Source of the DNA: Gardnerella swidsinskii
GTDB taxonomy: Bacteria; Actinomycetota; Actinomycetes; Actinomycetales; Bifidobacteriaceae
Direction: 5' to 3'
DNA length: 64,000 nt
Assembly: GCF_003397705.1 (NCBI RefSeq)
Contig: NZ_QJVB01000001.1
Location: 62,001 to 126,000, forward strand
Position 1 is the first letter of the stretch. Each line of letters starts with the position of its first letter. This document shows, piece by piece, positions 28,501-38,159 of the stretch. The translations under genes and the position numbers were made by a program. Below the pieces are notes generated by a model. The model was not told the DNA's origin. It worked only from the letters and a program-made list of their open reading frames with translations, and made no database searches.

Positions 28501-30720
28501 TCAATACAGTTTTACAGAATTGATGTACAAACTGTTCTTAGGCATGCTATCTTTTGGAACCCATAGCATGAAATCTTGAGATTTTACAATCTTCTTAAGT
28601 TTTACATCTGTTGTTCCGCTTTCATCGAATGTAAATTCTGCTACTTGAGTTCCCTTAGTTGGATCATCCTTAGTATCTGCCAACAAATATGCGTGACCTC
28701 CAGAGGAACGTATCGAAACAACGAAGCGATACACAGTTTGTGGTTCAGTTAAGTGGATATAGTATCCATATCCAGCTTGATTAGCTGGGAAGCTTAAGAA
28801 TTGATAACGATCAGCTTCGTAAGCAACGTTATTCGTAGGAATTTTAGGCTTAGGCACAGGTTTTACTTGCTTACGACCCATATTTTTCTTAACAGGTTGT
28901 TTTTCTTGAGGAAGAATACCTTGGCTACCAAACGGAACATTTTCTAGACTAGTGCTATCCCATGAGCCGTTGTTTCCGAAGCTACCTGTGCTTTCATGAT
29001 TGCCAAATAAACCATGTAATGCCAAAGCTAATCCAGCTACAAGGAGTAACGAAACAGCCCCGATAACAATAACTTTGGTTGAAAGACCCCACCAAATCTT
29101 AGCATCTGCAATAGTGTTGTTATTTTGTGTATTCTGCTTTTGTTTGTGCAAATTAGCAGTTTGTTCCAGAGGCTGGAAGCTTGGCGGCAAAGAAAGTGCT
29201 CCATTTTCTTGGATATCGTCGTTTTGGGCATTGTTTATTTCGTCTCTAAGTGCTCTTGCTGATTCCTCTCCAGGAGCTACAAATCTTCCGTGAGAATCAA
29301 CAACAGGAACGCGACCAGTAGCTTCGCCTTCTGAAGTTAAGTTTTGTGGTCTTGAGATTAATTCTGTGTGTTGATTATTTTCAGTAAGAAGATGCCCAAA
29401 ATCAAAACTACTAACTACGCCTGTTTCGCTAATAGTATTTTTGGAAGTTTGATTTCTTGTATTTTCAACGTGATCAAAAATATTTTTAGACGTAGCAGTA
29501 TCGGGAAAATGTTTATATGAAGCAGACAATGTTGGGAAAAGAGCATCGTCTGTATCAAGTTCTGTAGGAGCGAGAATGCTAGCCATTTCTGCTGCTGCAA
29601 TATCATGAAAATCTATATCTGTATTAGTGTTAGTTTCGTCACTAAAACTATTGTTACCAATGCCTTCAGAATCTGAGTTAGTATTGCTTCTTTTAAGAAG
29701 AGATCCCAATGTTCTTCCAGCATTTTTGAAGCTATCACTTAACTTAGCGGATCCATTTGTATTATTTGAAATAGTGTTGGCTGAATTAGTTGAAGAAAAA
29801 TCGTTAGAATCCTGATTATTTCTTTGCATTAATTGTGCATCAAATTCTTCTTCACTTTGTGAAAGACCTTCAGGCAAAGGTAGTATACAATCATCTTTTG
29901 CTTCGCAAAGTCGAACATTGCTAATAGAAGCAACACTTGTTTTACCATCAAGCACAATATCTCTTGTTGCGAGCTTCGATAAAGGCGTGTATGAACCTAA
30001 TAATGCTACTAATTCTGCAATAGACGCCATAGGTATTACGTTGTTATTTTTATTTGAAGCTAGGCTTCTTGTGCAAATCATCCTAAATTCTGAAGGAGTA
30101 TTATCTGGCAAAAGAGACGCATCAAAACGAGCTTGTATTCGAGAAGAAGTTCTAGTAATCAAAGTGTATAACAATGATGCAAGTTGCTTAGTTGCAATAT
30201 GTTCAACATTTTGCCTTGGAATTTGATCATCATCTTTTTGAGTCACATCTTCCAAAAGAGGACTTACTGGAGTATCTGCTAACTCAATTCCTGAAGAACT
30301 TATGCGAACAGTGTCACTAGAAACAGCGTGGTGAGTAATATTGCTAGCAAGTAATCTGCTTAAAGCTTGTGCAGTTTCTGCAACAATAGTTCTTATTGCT
30401 TCGTAGCTTAAAGGTGCTTTTTTAAGAGCCAAATAATCATTGATAGTAATACCGCGATCTAAAGCTGTAACAATAATTGCAACAGAATCATGATGCCGTA
30501 ATTGAAGTACTTGCGTAAACTTGCGGCTATGCGATGAAGCCAAGGTTGATGCAATTGTATTTACTTGCGGCAAAAAACGTGAATCTCGTACAATAAAAAG
30601 CTGGCAATCCTGCGTAAGTATGCGGTCATTGGCTTGCCATACTTGCAAGCCTGCTTCGTTGCGCAAAAGCGATACTAGTACGTATCGATTTAGTACAATA
30701 TCTCCTAACCGAGGTTCCAT
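28501..30720 (-). CDS. Membrane pseudokinase paired with MurJ
   Basis: 739 residues. The N-terminal 270 residues follow a protein-kinase pattern (GDIVLNRYVLVSLLRNE, a QVWQAND strand), but the ATP lysine strand is FIVRD, the HRD loop reads THHAVSSDTVRIS, and the DFG position is IELADTP. Catalysis is therefore unlikely. A long Ser/Asn-rich linker follows, then a TM near 555-580 and a C-terminal beta-rich extracellular domain of about 130 residues (VPKPKIPTNNVAYEADRYQF onward). In mycobacteria an equivalent pseudokinase plus extracellular domain is fused to MurJ and binds FhaA when phosphorylated. Here it is a separate gene 167 bp downstream of murJ. Call is from architecture and context. Confidence 0.82.
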   Translation of the reverse strand: MEPRLGDIVLNRYVLVSLLRNEAGLQVWQANDRILTQDCQLFIVRDSRFLPQVNTIASTLASSHSRKFTQVLQLRHHDSVAIIVTALDRGITINDYLALKKAPLSYEAIRTIVAETAQALSRLLASNITHHAVSSDTVRISSSGIELADTPVSPLLEDVTQKDDDQIPRQNVEHIATKQLASLLYTLITRTSSRIQARFDASLLPDNTPSEFRMICTRSLASNKNNNVIPMASIAELVALLGSYTPLSKLATRDIVLDGKTSVASISNVRLCEAKDDCILPLPEGLSQSEEEFDAQLMQRNNQDSNDFSSTNSANTISNNTNGSAKLSDSFKNAGRTLGSLLKRSNTNSDSEGIGNNSFSDETNTNTDIDFHDIAAAEMASILAPTELDTDDALFPTLSASYKHFPDTATSKNIFDHVENTRNQTSKNTISETGVVSSFDFGHLLTENNQHTELISRPQNLTSEGEATGRVPVVDSHGRFVAPGEESARALRDEINNAQNDDIQENGALSLPPSFQPLEQTANLHKQKQNTQNNNTIADAKIWWGLSTKVIVIGAVSLLLVAGLALALHGLFGNHESTGSFGNNGSWDSTSLENVPFGSQGILPQEKQPVKKNMGRKQVKPVPKPKIPTNNVAYEADRYQFLSFPANQAGYGYYIHLTEPQTVYRFVVSIRSSGGHAYLLADTKDDPTKGTQVAEFTFDESGTTDVKLKKIVKSQDFMLWVPKDSMPKNSLYINSVKLY

Positions 30721-30886
30721 TTGTTCCTCATCTTCCTACGCATGTGCAATAAGTAACTTAACATTTTTTACTAACACATAATTGTACTGGTGAGCCGTCA
30801 TGTTATGTACAGCATTTTGCTGTTATTGAAATAATTTCCCAAATAATCACATATTTTAAGGAAAAGCTCAATATGAAACTACGCTC

Positions 30887-32683
30887 TTAGAAGTTTTTGC
30901 TGTTAGAAGAATCATGATATTTTGCATCGGATTGTATTCTACGCGGAATTCTAAGATTTTTCTGTTCGTGCTGTGATTGACTTTTTGCAGTTTCTTCAAA
31001 AATTTTAGCAAGAGGAGCAAGAGCAGGAATCTTTTGGGCAAGCTTACTAATTATTGGGGCAGACAAATCTACAAGTTCTCTGGTCTTCAAAAGTAAGAGT
31101 GCTGACAGATAAACAACAGCAATAATAATTGTTGTTATTGCGCAAATAAGTATTGCGTATACCCACCTTAATATTCCATGCATATGTGGGGAATTGAAGT
31201 TTAAAACATGCAATAGCGGTTTACTCACTAAGAGACCAACAACAATAGATACTATTGAAGCAATAGTAATTTTTATATGCGTAATTGCAAGATTTCGATC
31301 ATCTAAGTCATTGTTGAAACGATTTCGAAGCATATGAACAAGTGATGGGAAAGTCAAGAAGTAGCTTATTGAAACTGATGAGCCTAAAGCTGTAACCCAA
31401 TAAGTAGGTGGCAGTACATTAATGCAACATACAAAGGCAAAAAGCTCAGTAAGAAGTTGCGCTGCTGCGAAAATAAAAGGACTTTTACCGTCTTCAAAAG
31501 CAAAGAATGTGCGTTGAATAATCAAATAGCTACTAGTTAAAGGCAAGCCAAAAGCTAGCATCATTAGAGGTGCAGACATAAGGTTTGCTTCTTGAACACT
31601 TATTGATGGTATTAAAGCTAACGAAATAGGTGTCGGAATAACAATAAAAATGACTGTAAAGAAGCACATAATTATGCTTACATGCCTGAGTGCTTCACTT
31701 AAATCATTGCGCGCGCTATGTAAATCGTGAGATGCAATGGAGCGTGAAATTTTAGGGAAAATTGCTGTTGCAACAGATACTGCAACTAAAGAGTAGGGCA
31801 ATAGGAACATTGTGTAAGCGTTTTGATAAGTAGCATTACCTGCTACTTCAAACTGATCTAATCCTAAACGTTTTTCGGCAACAAATGGGACGCTTGTTGT
31901 TATATGTGTAGTAATCATTACAACTATTTGTGTAACAATAACAATGCCCATGCTCCATGCAGCAACAGGGCCCATTGATCTTAAACCGATATCTCGTATA
32001 CCAAAACTTGGCTTGTAGTGTATTCCGCATTTTATAAGAGGTAGGAATAACACTAAGGCTTGTGCTGCTACGCCAATAGTCCAGAATCCTGCAGTGAGCA
32101 AAAGAGTATTGCCATTCCAAAAACTTAGTGGCATCCTATTTGCTTTACCAAAGATGATGATAAAAACGCCAAAGCCTAGGCAACTAATAATATTTGCTGC
32201 AACTGAACTCCACGCGTACATGGCAAAATGCTCTTTTGCTGCCAAAACTTGCCCAAGTACTGTATAAATACCGTAAAAGAAAATTTGAGGCATGCACCAT
32301 AAAGTAAATGAACATGTTAATGTTTGCATTTCGGCGCTTCCGCCGGCGTATAGCATAGTGAGCACAGGCGTTGCTATAGACATAAGAACTGTTAGCGCGA
32401 GAAGCAGAAGAATTGCAAATGTAATAAGTTTATTTAAGCGTTCCTCGGCATTTTTCTTTTCGAGAGTGCGAACAATTTGCGGTACTAATACAGCGTTGAA
32501 AATTCCACCTGAAACAAGCGTATATATTAGCTGTGGAATCATAGATCCAGCTTGATATGCGTTTGCTGCTAAACCTGTTGTTCCAAGGGCTGCTGCTAAT
32601 AAGATAGTACGTATTTGACCTGTAATGCGTGATGCGGCTGTTCCGCTAGCCATAATTACAGAATTTCGACCTACTGAACTCAT
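30887..32683 (-). CDS. murJ: Lipid II flippase MurJ (MviN)
   Basis: 598 residues with about 14 membrane segments. The N-terminal SVIMASGTAASRITGQIRTILLAAALGTT is typical MurJ. It moves lipid II across the membrane for peptidoglycan synthesis. It ends after the last TM with a short charged tail (about 50 residues) and lacks the fused kinase-like domain of mycobacterial MviN, which is a separate gene here. It overlaps the DUF6049 stop by 4 bp and starts after AAGGATCC. Confidence 0.94.
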   Translation of the reverse strand: MSSVGRNSVIMASGTAASRITGQIRTILLAAALGTTGLAANAYQAGSMIPQLIYTLVSGGIFNAVLVPQIVRTLEKKNAEERLNKLITFAILLLLALTVLMSIATPVLTMLYAGGSAEMQTLTCSFTLWCMPQIFFYGIYTVLGQVLAAKEHFAMYAWSSVAANIISCLGFGVFIIIFGKANRMPLSFWNGNTLLLTAGFWTIGVAAQALVLFLPLIKCGIHYKPSFGIRDIGLRSMGPVAAWSMGIVIVTQIVVMITTHITTSVPFVAEKRLGLDQFEVAGNATYQNAYTMFLLPYSLVAVSVATAIFPKISRSIASHDLHSARNDLSEALRHVSIIMCFFTVIFIVIPTPISLALIPSISVQEANLMSAPLMMLAFGLPLTSSYLIIQRTFFAFEDGKSPFIFAAAQLLTELFAFVCCINVLPPTYWVTALGSSVSISYFLTFPSLVHMLRNRFNNDLDDRNLAITHIKITIASIVSIVVGLLVSKPLLHVLNFNSPHMHGILRWVYAILICAITTIIIAVVYLSALLLLKTRELVDLSAPIISKLAQKIPALAPLAKIFEETAKSQSQHEQKNLRIPRRIQSDAKYHDSSNSKNF

Positions 32684-35073
32684 TCGTCTGGATCCTTCTT
32701 ACGGTGGAATTGCCTCCAAAGGCCAAGAAGACCAAGAATGAAAGCAAATACTATAATAATCGTACCGCTTTTATCACTAATTTGCAGTGTACTAGTAATA
32801 AGTGTGCTTTGTTCTTTTGCAAATACGCGATGCTGATTGTCTTCAAGCACAAAAGTAGCTTTTGTGTGAATTGATGTAGTGATTCTCAGTGGTAAAGTTA
32901 CTTGAGTTTCGCTATTAGCTGGAATTTTTACTAAAGTTTTACGGCGTGTAACAATTTCCATAGCATGAGTATTTGCAGATAAATACACTTGCACAGGGTA
33001 AGAGTATGTGTTGCTTATCGTAATAGGCATGCTTGCTGTTTCGCTTACGGCAGTAATATCATGCGGTGGGATTATGTGAATGCCATTCATCAGTGTATTT
33101 GCAAAAGTCTTAGCAGTATTTTTACTTATACAAGACTTGTTATTTTTCTTGCTGTGTGCAGTAGTTTTGGCTGAATCTTGCTGCTCGATCGTATTATTGG
33201 TAAATTCGTGCAAAGAAATATCGTCGTATAAGCGTAATAAATACTTTTCTAAGTCTTTTATGTTAATAAGTTTTTTTGTTTTGGCTGTTTGTTTTGCAAG
33301 TGCTTGAGCGTCACCCTCAGTATTATGAGGATGCTTAGCGGAACTATAGTCGAGAATATTCTTAGTAAAACGTAAAACGTCTTTCCTTGAATGTGACAAA
33401 TCGTTTAGGCAAGAGCGTCGTTTTTCAGTAATATTCTCGCTTATAGAGCTGTTGCGAGATATTTCACGCATTATGGAATTTTTCTTCCAGTCAGGCAAGG
33501 CATTTTGCTTCGTATTTGCCATTGTTTGCAAGTCGCTTAACGACAGCCAAGGAGATTGTTCTAATGCGTTCATAACAGCATCAATATTTGAATTAGATGC
33601 ATTATTCGAAAAAGTAATGAGAATATGTCTATCAACATACGGCTGTTCCATTTGGTAGAACGCGCTTTGTGCCACTAAACGATTAATGCGCCCAGCCTGA
33701 GTTCGTTCGCTTGTTGCGTTATCGCTTGTAGGCTTTCCGTTTGCCAGAAGAGTAAGCACTGATTGAGGTGACAAAACTCGCACATTCCCTGCAGGCGTAT
33801 CTATATCGTATATGCCATTTCTAACAGCAAACTGTGAAGCATTATTGTCAAATTCGTCTGTTGCAATAACAGTTTCATATCCATTACGTTTTGCTTGCTC
33901 TAGTGCATGAATAGTCCATTTGCCGTATGTTTGCCATGCATAAGCTTTATTTAAATTATGATTAGTTGAGTCTGTTTGTTTTGAATTATTTGCTTTAGTA
34001 ATATTTTTCTGCGATTGCGAATTTTTTGCAGACCATTTTTCTTTAGTAATTCCTGCCGATTTATACAAATCGTCATTATTGTCATCTGCATAAGCACTGA
34101 TATCAAAACCAGATTGTTGCATATAAGCGCTTGGTTTGAGTGTTAAATGCGATGCTTGTATTGTGCTTAAATCTGCGATTGTTTGTAATTTTGAGTGTTT
34201 ATTTGCTAAATCAGCTTTCCCAATAATGTTGTGAATACTATCTTTGTCTGCTCTAAGTAACATTTCTAAATGATCGCTAGGTTGAATGTTATTAGCTTTA
34301 AAATTGCGTAAATCGTTTTGTGTACGAATTAATATTGGCATGAGCGCAGTAAGTTTCATCGCTGGTAAGTTAGCTGAGTGCATGCCAATATTTGCTCTTG
34401 TCAAAAAAGAATGTATCGATTTGTATTTTGAATAATCTTGTGAGAAATACGTAATTTTTAATGGTTTGGGACCCCAATTCAGGATGGAACGTAATTCTTG
34501 TTTATCTGCAGGTATGTTAAAGCTAAGAGTGCACGTGTGACCGGAAGCTAAACTTGGAGTTTTTACGGAATCTAAAATTTGAGGAGTTGGTATAAGAGAT
34601 TCCTCTTGCGACCAATTTTGCACGTCCGTGCGCGAAACAAAAGTGTAATTGGAATTTATAGAAAGTTGTAAAGTGCCTTCTGGAAGTGCCGTTTTTACGG
34701 CTTTTAGTGTTGCAGTAAGGTGGTATCCGCTTTTATCTGTTACTACAGGCGTTGCTTGAGTTATATCTATTTCAATGCCCTTGCTATGCGGATTCTCATA
34801 CGTAGATTGTTTTTTATTTTGTCTTGTAGAAGTTTTGTCAGATAAATCTGCTTTTTTCGTGTTTGCATATGCGTAATTTGCTAATCCTGCATATTTTGCT
34901 GTTGGAAAAGCAAAAATTGTTGCAAATACTACGAATAATATAAAAATAAAACGTGCAGAAATTAAGCAAGTATGTAACGTAACTCGTAATAAAGAAAATA
35001 CGTATGAAAGTGCCTTCTGCTTTAGAACAGTAGACGCATTTGTGGTCTGATGTTTACGCGTGAGTTTCTTCAC
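32680..35073 (-). CDS. DUF6049 family exported membrane protein
   Basis: About 797 residues. A signal-like hydrophobic stretch is near residues 35-60 and a single TM with a basic tail (FHRKKDPDE) lies at the C-terminus, so most of the protein should be outside the cell. The body is polar, and the C-terminal third looks like an Ig-like or beta domain (PITISNTYSYPVQVYLSANT). This family lies between a Nudix gene and murJ throughout actinobacteria (Rv3909 in M. tuberculosis); its function is unknown. The frame opens at 35127, but GTG 35073 with GGCGGT upstream is the best-supported start. Stop and murJ start overlap. Confidence 0.83.
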   Translation of the reverse strand: MKKLTRKHQTTNASTVLKQKALSYVFSLLRVTLHTCLISARFIFILFVVFATIFAFPTAKYAGLANYAYANTKKADLSDKTSTRQNKKQSTYENPHSKGIEIDITQATPVVTDKSGYHLTATLKAVKTALPEGTLQLSINSNYTFVSRTDVQNWSQEESLIPTPQILDSVKTPSLASGHTCTLSFNIPADKQELRSILNWGPKPLKITYFSQDYSKYKSIHSFLTRANIGMHSANLPAMKLTALMPILIRTQNDLRNFKANNIQPSDHLEMLLRADKDSIHNIIGKADLANKHSKLQTIADLSTIQASHLTLKPSAYMQQSGFDISAYADDNNDDLYKSAGITKEKWSAKNSQSQKNITKANNSKQTDSTNHNLNKAYAWQTYGKWTIHALEQAKRNGYETVIATDEFDNNASQFAVRNGIYDIDTPAGNVRVLSPQSVLTLLANGKPTSDNATSERTQAGRINRLVAQSAFYQMEQPYVDRHILITFSNNASNSNIDAVMNALEQSPWLSLSDLQTMANTKQNALPDWKKNSIMREISRNSSISENITEKRRSCLNDLSHSRKDVLRFTKNILDYSSAKHPHNTEGDAQALAKQTAKTKKLINIKDLEKYLLRLYDDISLHEFTNNTIEQQDSAKTTAHSKKNNKSCISKNTAKTFANTLMNGIHIIPPHDITAVSETASMPITISNTYSYPVQVYLSANTHAMEIVTRRKTLVKIPANSETQVTLPLRITTSIHTKATFVLEDNQHRVFAKEQSTLITSTLQISDKSGTIIIVFAFILGLLGLWRQFHRKKDPDE

Positions 35074-35830
35074 TGTTAGACCGCCTATGTGCTTTTTTGG
35101 CATAAAGCCATGCAATTTTACGTTCATTTGGATAGCTTAATATTGCATTAAGTTCTTTAAAATTCACCCATATTGCGTCTTCTGCTTCGTGATCAGGATC
35201 TCCTAATACAGATAAGTCGCCACTTACGTAACGTAACGCAAAATGGTGCACTAGCTTGTGTACTCTATGCGTTGTGCCTGTAAACCAATAGTCGATTGTG
35301 GCAATCGAATCTACTACTTCGCCAACTATACCCGTTTCCTCATGAATTTCGCGAACTGCTGTTTCTTGAGGTGTTTCACCTTTTTCTATATGTCCTTTTG
35401 GTAGACACCATTCAAGGTGTCCGCTTCTTGAATGACGAGCAATAATTGCGACACGCCCGAGAGAGTCAAATACTAAACCGCCTGCGGAATATTCTCGAAT
35501 AATTGGCAAGTCTTGCGCATCTAAAGAAGCAAAAGTTGTAGGAGTATCTGCCTGTCTGCGTGGTGGCATAAGTGCTGGAGATACGCCTGAGAAAGAAGAT
35601 GTTTTTTGAAGATTATCTTCCGGCGATCCTGAGTCTTGCGCAGTGCTGTCATCCTTAGAAAACAGCGGAATATCAACAACATTTTGTTCTTCACAACTGT
35701 CTTGATGGCAAGACTTTTTTCTATGCATTTTAGCTAAATCAAGTGGCGTAATAACAGGAGCAGCTTGATTTTGGGCATGATTATCCGCAAGCTTGGCGAG
35801 CGTACGTCGTAAGTCTGCAGGAGTGATCAT
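35054..35830 (-). CDS. Nudix hydrolase (MutT4-like)
   Basis: About 258 residues. The Nudix box is complete: GHIEKGETPQETAVREIHEE then TG, within a domain spanning roughly 120-245. The N-terminal 110 residues are polar and variable. Nudix enzymes split nucleoside diphosphates linked to other groups; the substrate cannot be read from sequence. The frame extends to 35983, overlapping the divergent pcnA. The ATG at 35830 (MITPADLRRTLAKL) is the most plausible start but has no strong ribosome site. It heads the nudix-DUF6049-murJ-pseudokinase-trxB run, the same order as in mycobacteria. Confidence 0.87.
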   Translation of the reverse strand: MITPADLRRTLAKLADNHAQNQAAPVITPLDLAKMHRKKSCHQDSCEEQNVVDIPLFSKDDSTAQDSGSPEDNLQKTSSFSGVSPALMPPRRQADTPTTFASLDAQDLPIIREYSAGGLVFDSLGRVAIIARHSRSGHLEWCLPKGHIEKGETPQETAVREIHEETGIVGEVVDSIATIDYWFTGTTHRVHKLVHHFALRYVSGDLSVLGDPDHEAEDAIWVNFKELNAILSYPNERKIAWLYAKKAHRRSNSEETHA

Positions 35831-35872
35831 ATAGTCAACATTACTCAATCCGCTGTGCATTGGGGTAACGGT

Positions 35873-37345
35873 ATGCTGGAATATAGATTGATTTTTGCTG
35901 AAAGGGTGTCGGTAAGGGTGACTGAGAACTTCGAAGTTTGGCCTGAAGCTATAGAGTTGGGGCGACTTTTTGCTGAGCGTCATTATGAACTTGCATTAGT
36001 TGGTGGTCCTGTGAGAGATATGCTACTGCATCGCGTGTCGCATGATCTTGATTTTTGTACATCAGCTCGACCCGAAGAGTTTGAACATATTTTGCGTCGC
36101 TGGGGACATGATGGTTTTTGGGATATGGGTCGTAAATTTGGCACGTTGGGAGCTATGCGTCGACGTGCTGATGGTACAGAAGTAAAAGTTGAAATTACTA
36201 CATATCGTTCTGATGTGTACGATCCAGATTCTCGTAAACCTGAAGTGCAATATGGCGATACTTTAGAAGGTGATCTTTCTAGGCGTGATTTTACTGTCAA
36301 CGCAATGGCGTTGCGCGTGCCAGATTTAGAGTTTGTGGATCCTTTTGGCGGTGCCAGTGATTTAGCTAAAGGCGTGTTGCGAACCCCGGTTGATCCTCGT
36401 CAATCTTTTGATGACGATCCTTTGCGTATGATGCGTGCAGTTCGTTTTGTTGCGCAACTTGGGTTTAGTATCGAAGCAAATACTGCTGAAGCGATTGTAG
36501 ACATGGCAGATAGGTTAGATATTGTTTCTGCTGAAAGAATTCGCGACGAAATTACTAAAATGTTACTTTCGGACAGACCTCGTAAAGGATTAGAAGCTCT
36601 TGTTGAATCTGGTATAGCTCAGCGTGTTCTTCCGGAGATTCCAGCTTTACAGCTTGAAATTGACGAGCATCATCGTCATAAGGACGTTTTTGAACACACA
36701 ATGATGGTTCTTGAGCGCGCTATAGCTTTGGAAACAGATCAGGAAGGTTCAGTGCCGTCTCCAGATTTAACATTGCGTCTAGCTGCTTTATTGCATGACA
36801 TTGGGAAGCCAAAAACTCGAAAATTTGAAGATGGAGGGAAAGTTAGTTTCCACCACCATGATGTTGTTGGCGCAAAAATGACTCGTAAACGTTTGAAAGC
36901 ACTGCATTTTGATCATCATCTTATCGAAGATGTTACTGAATTAGTGAATTTGCATTTGCGTTTTCATGGGTATGTTGATGAACCGTGGACTGATTCTGCA
37001 GTTCGTCGTTACGTAAAAGATTCAGGACATCTGTATGAGCGGTTGAACCGACTTACTAGAGCAGATGCAACCACTCAGAATCGTCGCAAATCGTTAATGT
37101 TTGAGCATGCGATGGACGAGATGGAAGAGCGCGTAAAGGAGCTTAAAAAGCAGGAAGATTTTAACGCTATTAGACCTGATGTAGACGGTAATGAAATAAT
37201 GCAATTATTGCATTTGCAACCAGGTCCAACAGTTGGTGAGGCTTATAAGCATATGCTTGATTACCGTCTCGATAATGGTCCGGTAGACCATGATATTGCT
37301 GTAGAAGAATTACAGCGATGGTATGAGGAAACGTACAAAAAGTAA
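35873..37345 (+). CDS. pcnA: CCA tRNA nucleotidyltransferase
   Basis: About 490 residues. The nucleotidyltransferase signature is LVGGPVRDMLL with the metal-binding DLDFCTSA, followed by RRDFTVNAMAL and DPLRMMRAVRF. A C-terminal HD domain has AALLHDIGKPKTRK. It adds or repairs the CCA end of tRNAs. One of the two tRNA genes in this window (Lys) lacks an encoded CCA, so this enzyme is needed. The frame opens at 35855; ATG 35873 has GGGG at suitable spacing, and GTG 35918 is another option. It is divergent from the Nudix gene. Confidence 0.93.
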   Translation: MLEYRLIFAERVSVRVTENFEVWPEAIELGRLFAERHYELALVGGPVRDMLLHRVSHDLDFCTSARPEEFEHILRRWGHDGFWDMGRKFGTLGAMRRRADGTEVKVEITTYRSDVYDPDSRKPEVQYGDTLEGDLSRRDFTVNAMALRVPDLEFVDPFGGASDLAKGVLRTPVDPRQSFDDDPLRMMRAVRFVAQLGFSIEANTAEAIVDMADRLDIVSAERIRDEITKMLLSDRPRKGLEALVESGIAQRVLPEIPALQLEIDEHHRHKDVFEHTMMVLERAIALETDQEGSVPSPDLTLRLAALLHDIGKPKTRKFEDGGKVSFHHHDVVGAKMTRKRLKALHFDHHLIEDVTELVNLHLRFHGYVDEPWTDSAVRRYVKDSGHLYERLNRLTRADATTQNRRKSLMFEHAMDEMEERVKELKKQEDFNAIRPDVDGNEIMQLLHLQPGPTVGEAYKHMLDYRLDNGPVDHDIAVEELQRWYEETYKK

Positions 37346-37363
37346 AAGTTTCTTCACTTAAAT

Positions 37364-37403
37364 AAAAGAGTAGCAGTATAAAATATTTTACTGCTACTCT
37401 TTT
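37364..37403. terminator. Bidirectional terminator between pcnA and the LytR_C gene
   Basis: A 15-bp perfect stem AAAAGAGTAGCAGTA with TACTGCTACTCTTTT and a 10-nt loop, ending next to the converging stop codon. Confidence 0.88.
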
Positions 37404-38030
37404 TTATTTAACTTCCTTATGCTGATCTGCCTTGGGAATATTTTTCATAAGGTCAGCTCTTATACATCCTTGCACTTCATGTATTGCTGCGCCTGCTGCT
37501 GGAACATCTACTTTAGGGCGAAGATTATTAAAAGTAGAGCCAAGCACAATATCGACGAGCTTATCTTTTCTATCATCCATTCGCATAATTGCATCGGTAA
37601 AATTAGCGTTTACTGTATAAGCTTCATTAATAGCGTTTTTTCCAAAGTAAATGATTGTTCGTTTAATGTTACTGGATTTGTTATTGTTAACTTCTGTTAA
37701 GTTAAATCCGCGAGCGTTTAAAGCTTCGCCAACCGCGCGAGCAAAACCGCGGAACTTTGTGCCGTTGAGAACTCTGATTGCTACAGATCTATTATCTACG
37801 TAAGGGGCTTTGGCTCCTTCTTTTCCTATTATTGCGCATGGAGCTGGAACGCCGTAATTTGGGTTATCTTTTGGAGCACGCACAGAATTTATGCCAAAAG
37901 CGTGGAATTGCACAAGTAAAGCAAATATAAAAGTGACGCCCAAGCCTACGCCCACTGTAGTGAGTACAGATCTTTTTCTTTGATACATGAAAGCTTTACG
38001 AGCAATACGTTCGTCGTATTCTTGCGTCAT
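37404..38030 (-). CDS. LytR C-terminal domain membrane protein
   Basis: 208 residues from the ATG at 38030 (site GGAAGTGAAC). A single TM lies near residues 22-43. The external part contains a LytR_C domain at about 85-175 (VAIRVLNGTKFRGFARAVGEAL). Such stand-alone LytR_C proteins are common in actinobacteria and are thought to bind envelope polymers; no catalytic LytR-CpsA-Psr domain is present. It lies downstream of rsmA on the same strand with a 129-bp gap. Confidence 0.85.
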   Translation of the reverse strand: MTQEYDERIARKAFMYQRKRSVLTTVGVGLGVTFIFALLVQFHAFGINSVRAPKDNPNYGVPAPCAIIGKEGAKAPYVDNRSVAIRVLNGTKFRGFARAVGEALNARGFNLTEVNNNKSSNIKRTIIYFGKNAINEAYTVNANFTDAIMRMDDRKDKLVDIVLGSTFNNLRPKVDVPAAGAAIHEVQGCIRADLMKNIPKADQHKEVK

Positions 38031-38159
38031 GTTCACTTCCGATCTGTGGTTTGTAACTTTGTTAGCAGCAAGTTTACACAAGCTGCAGAATATACGTAAT
38101 ATTTCATTGCGTAATATTTTATTTTGCATATTTATTCAACGAATAAATATGCGTTTTAT

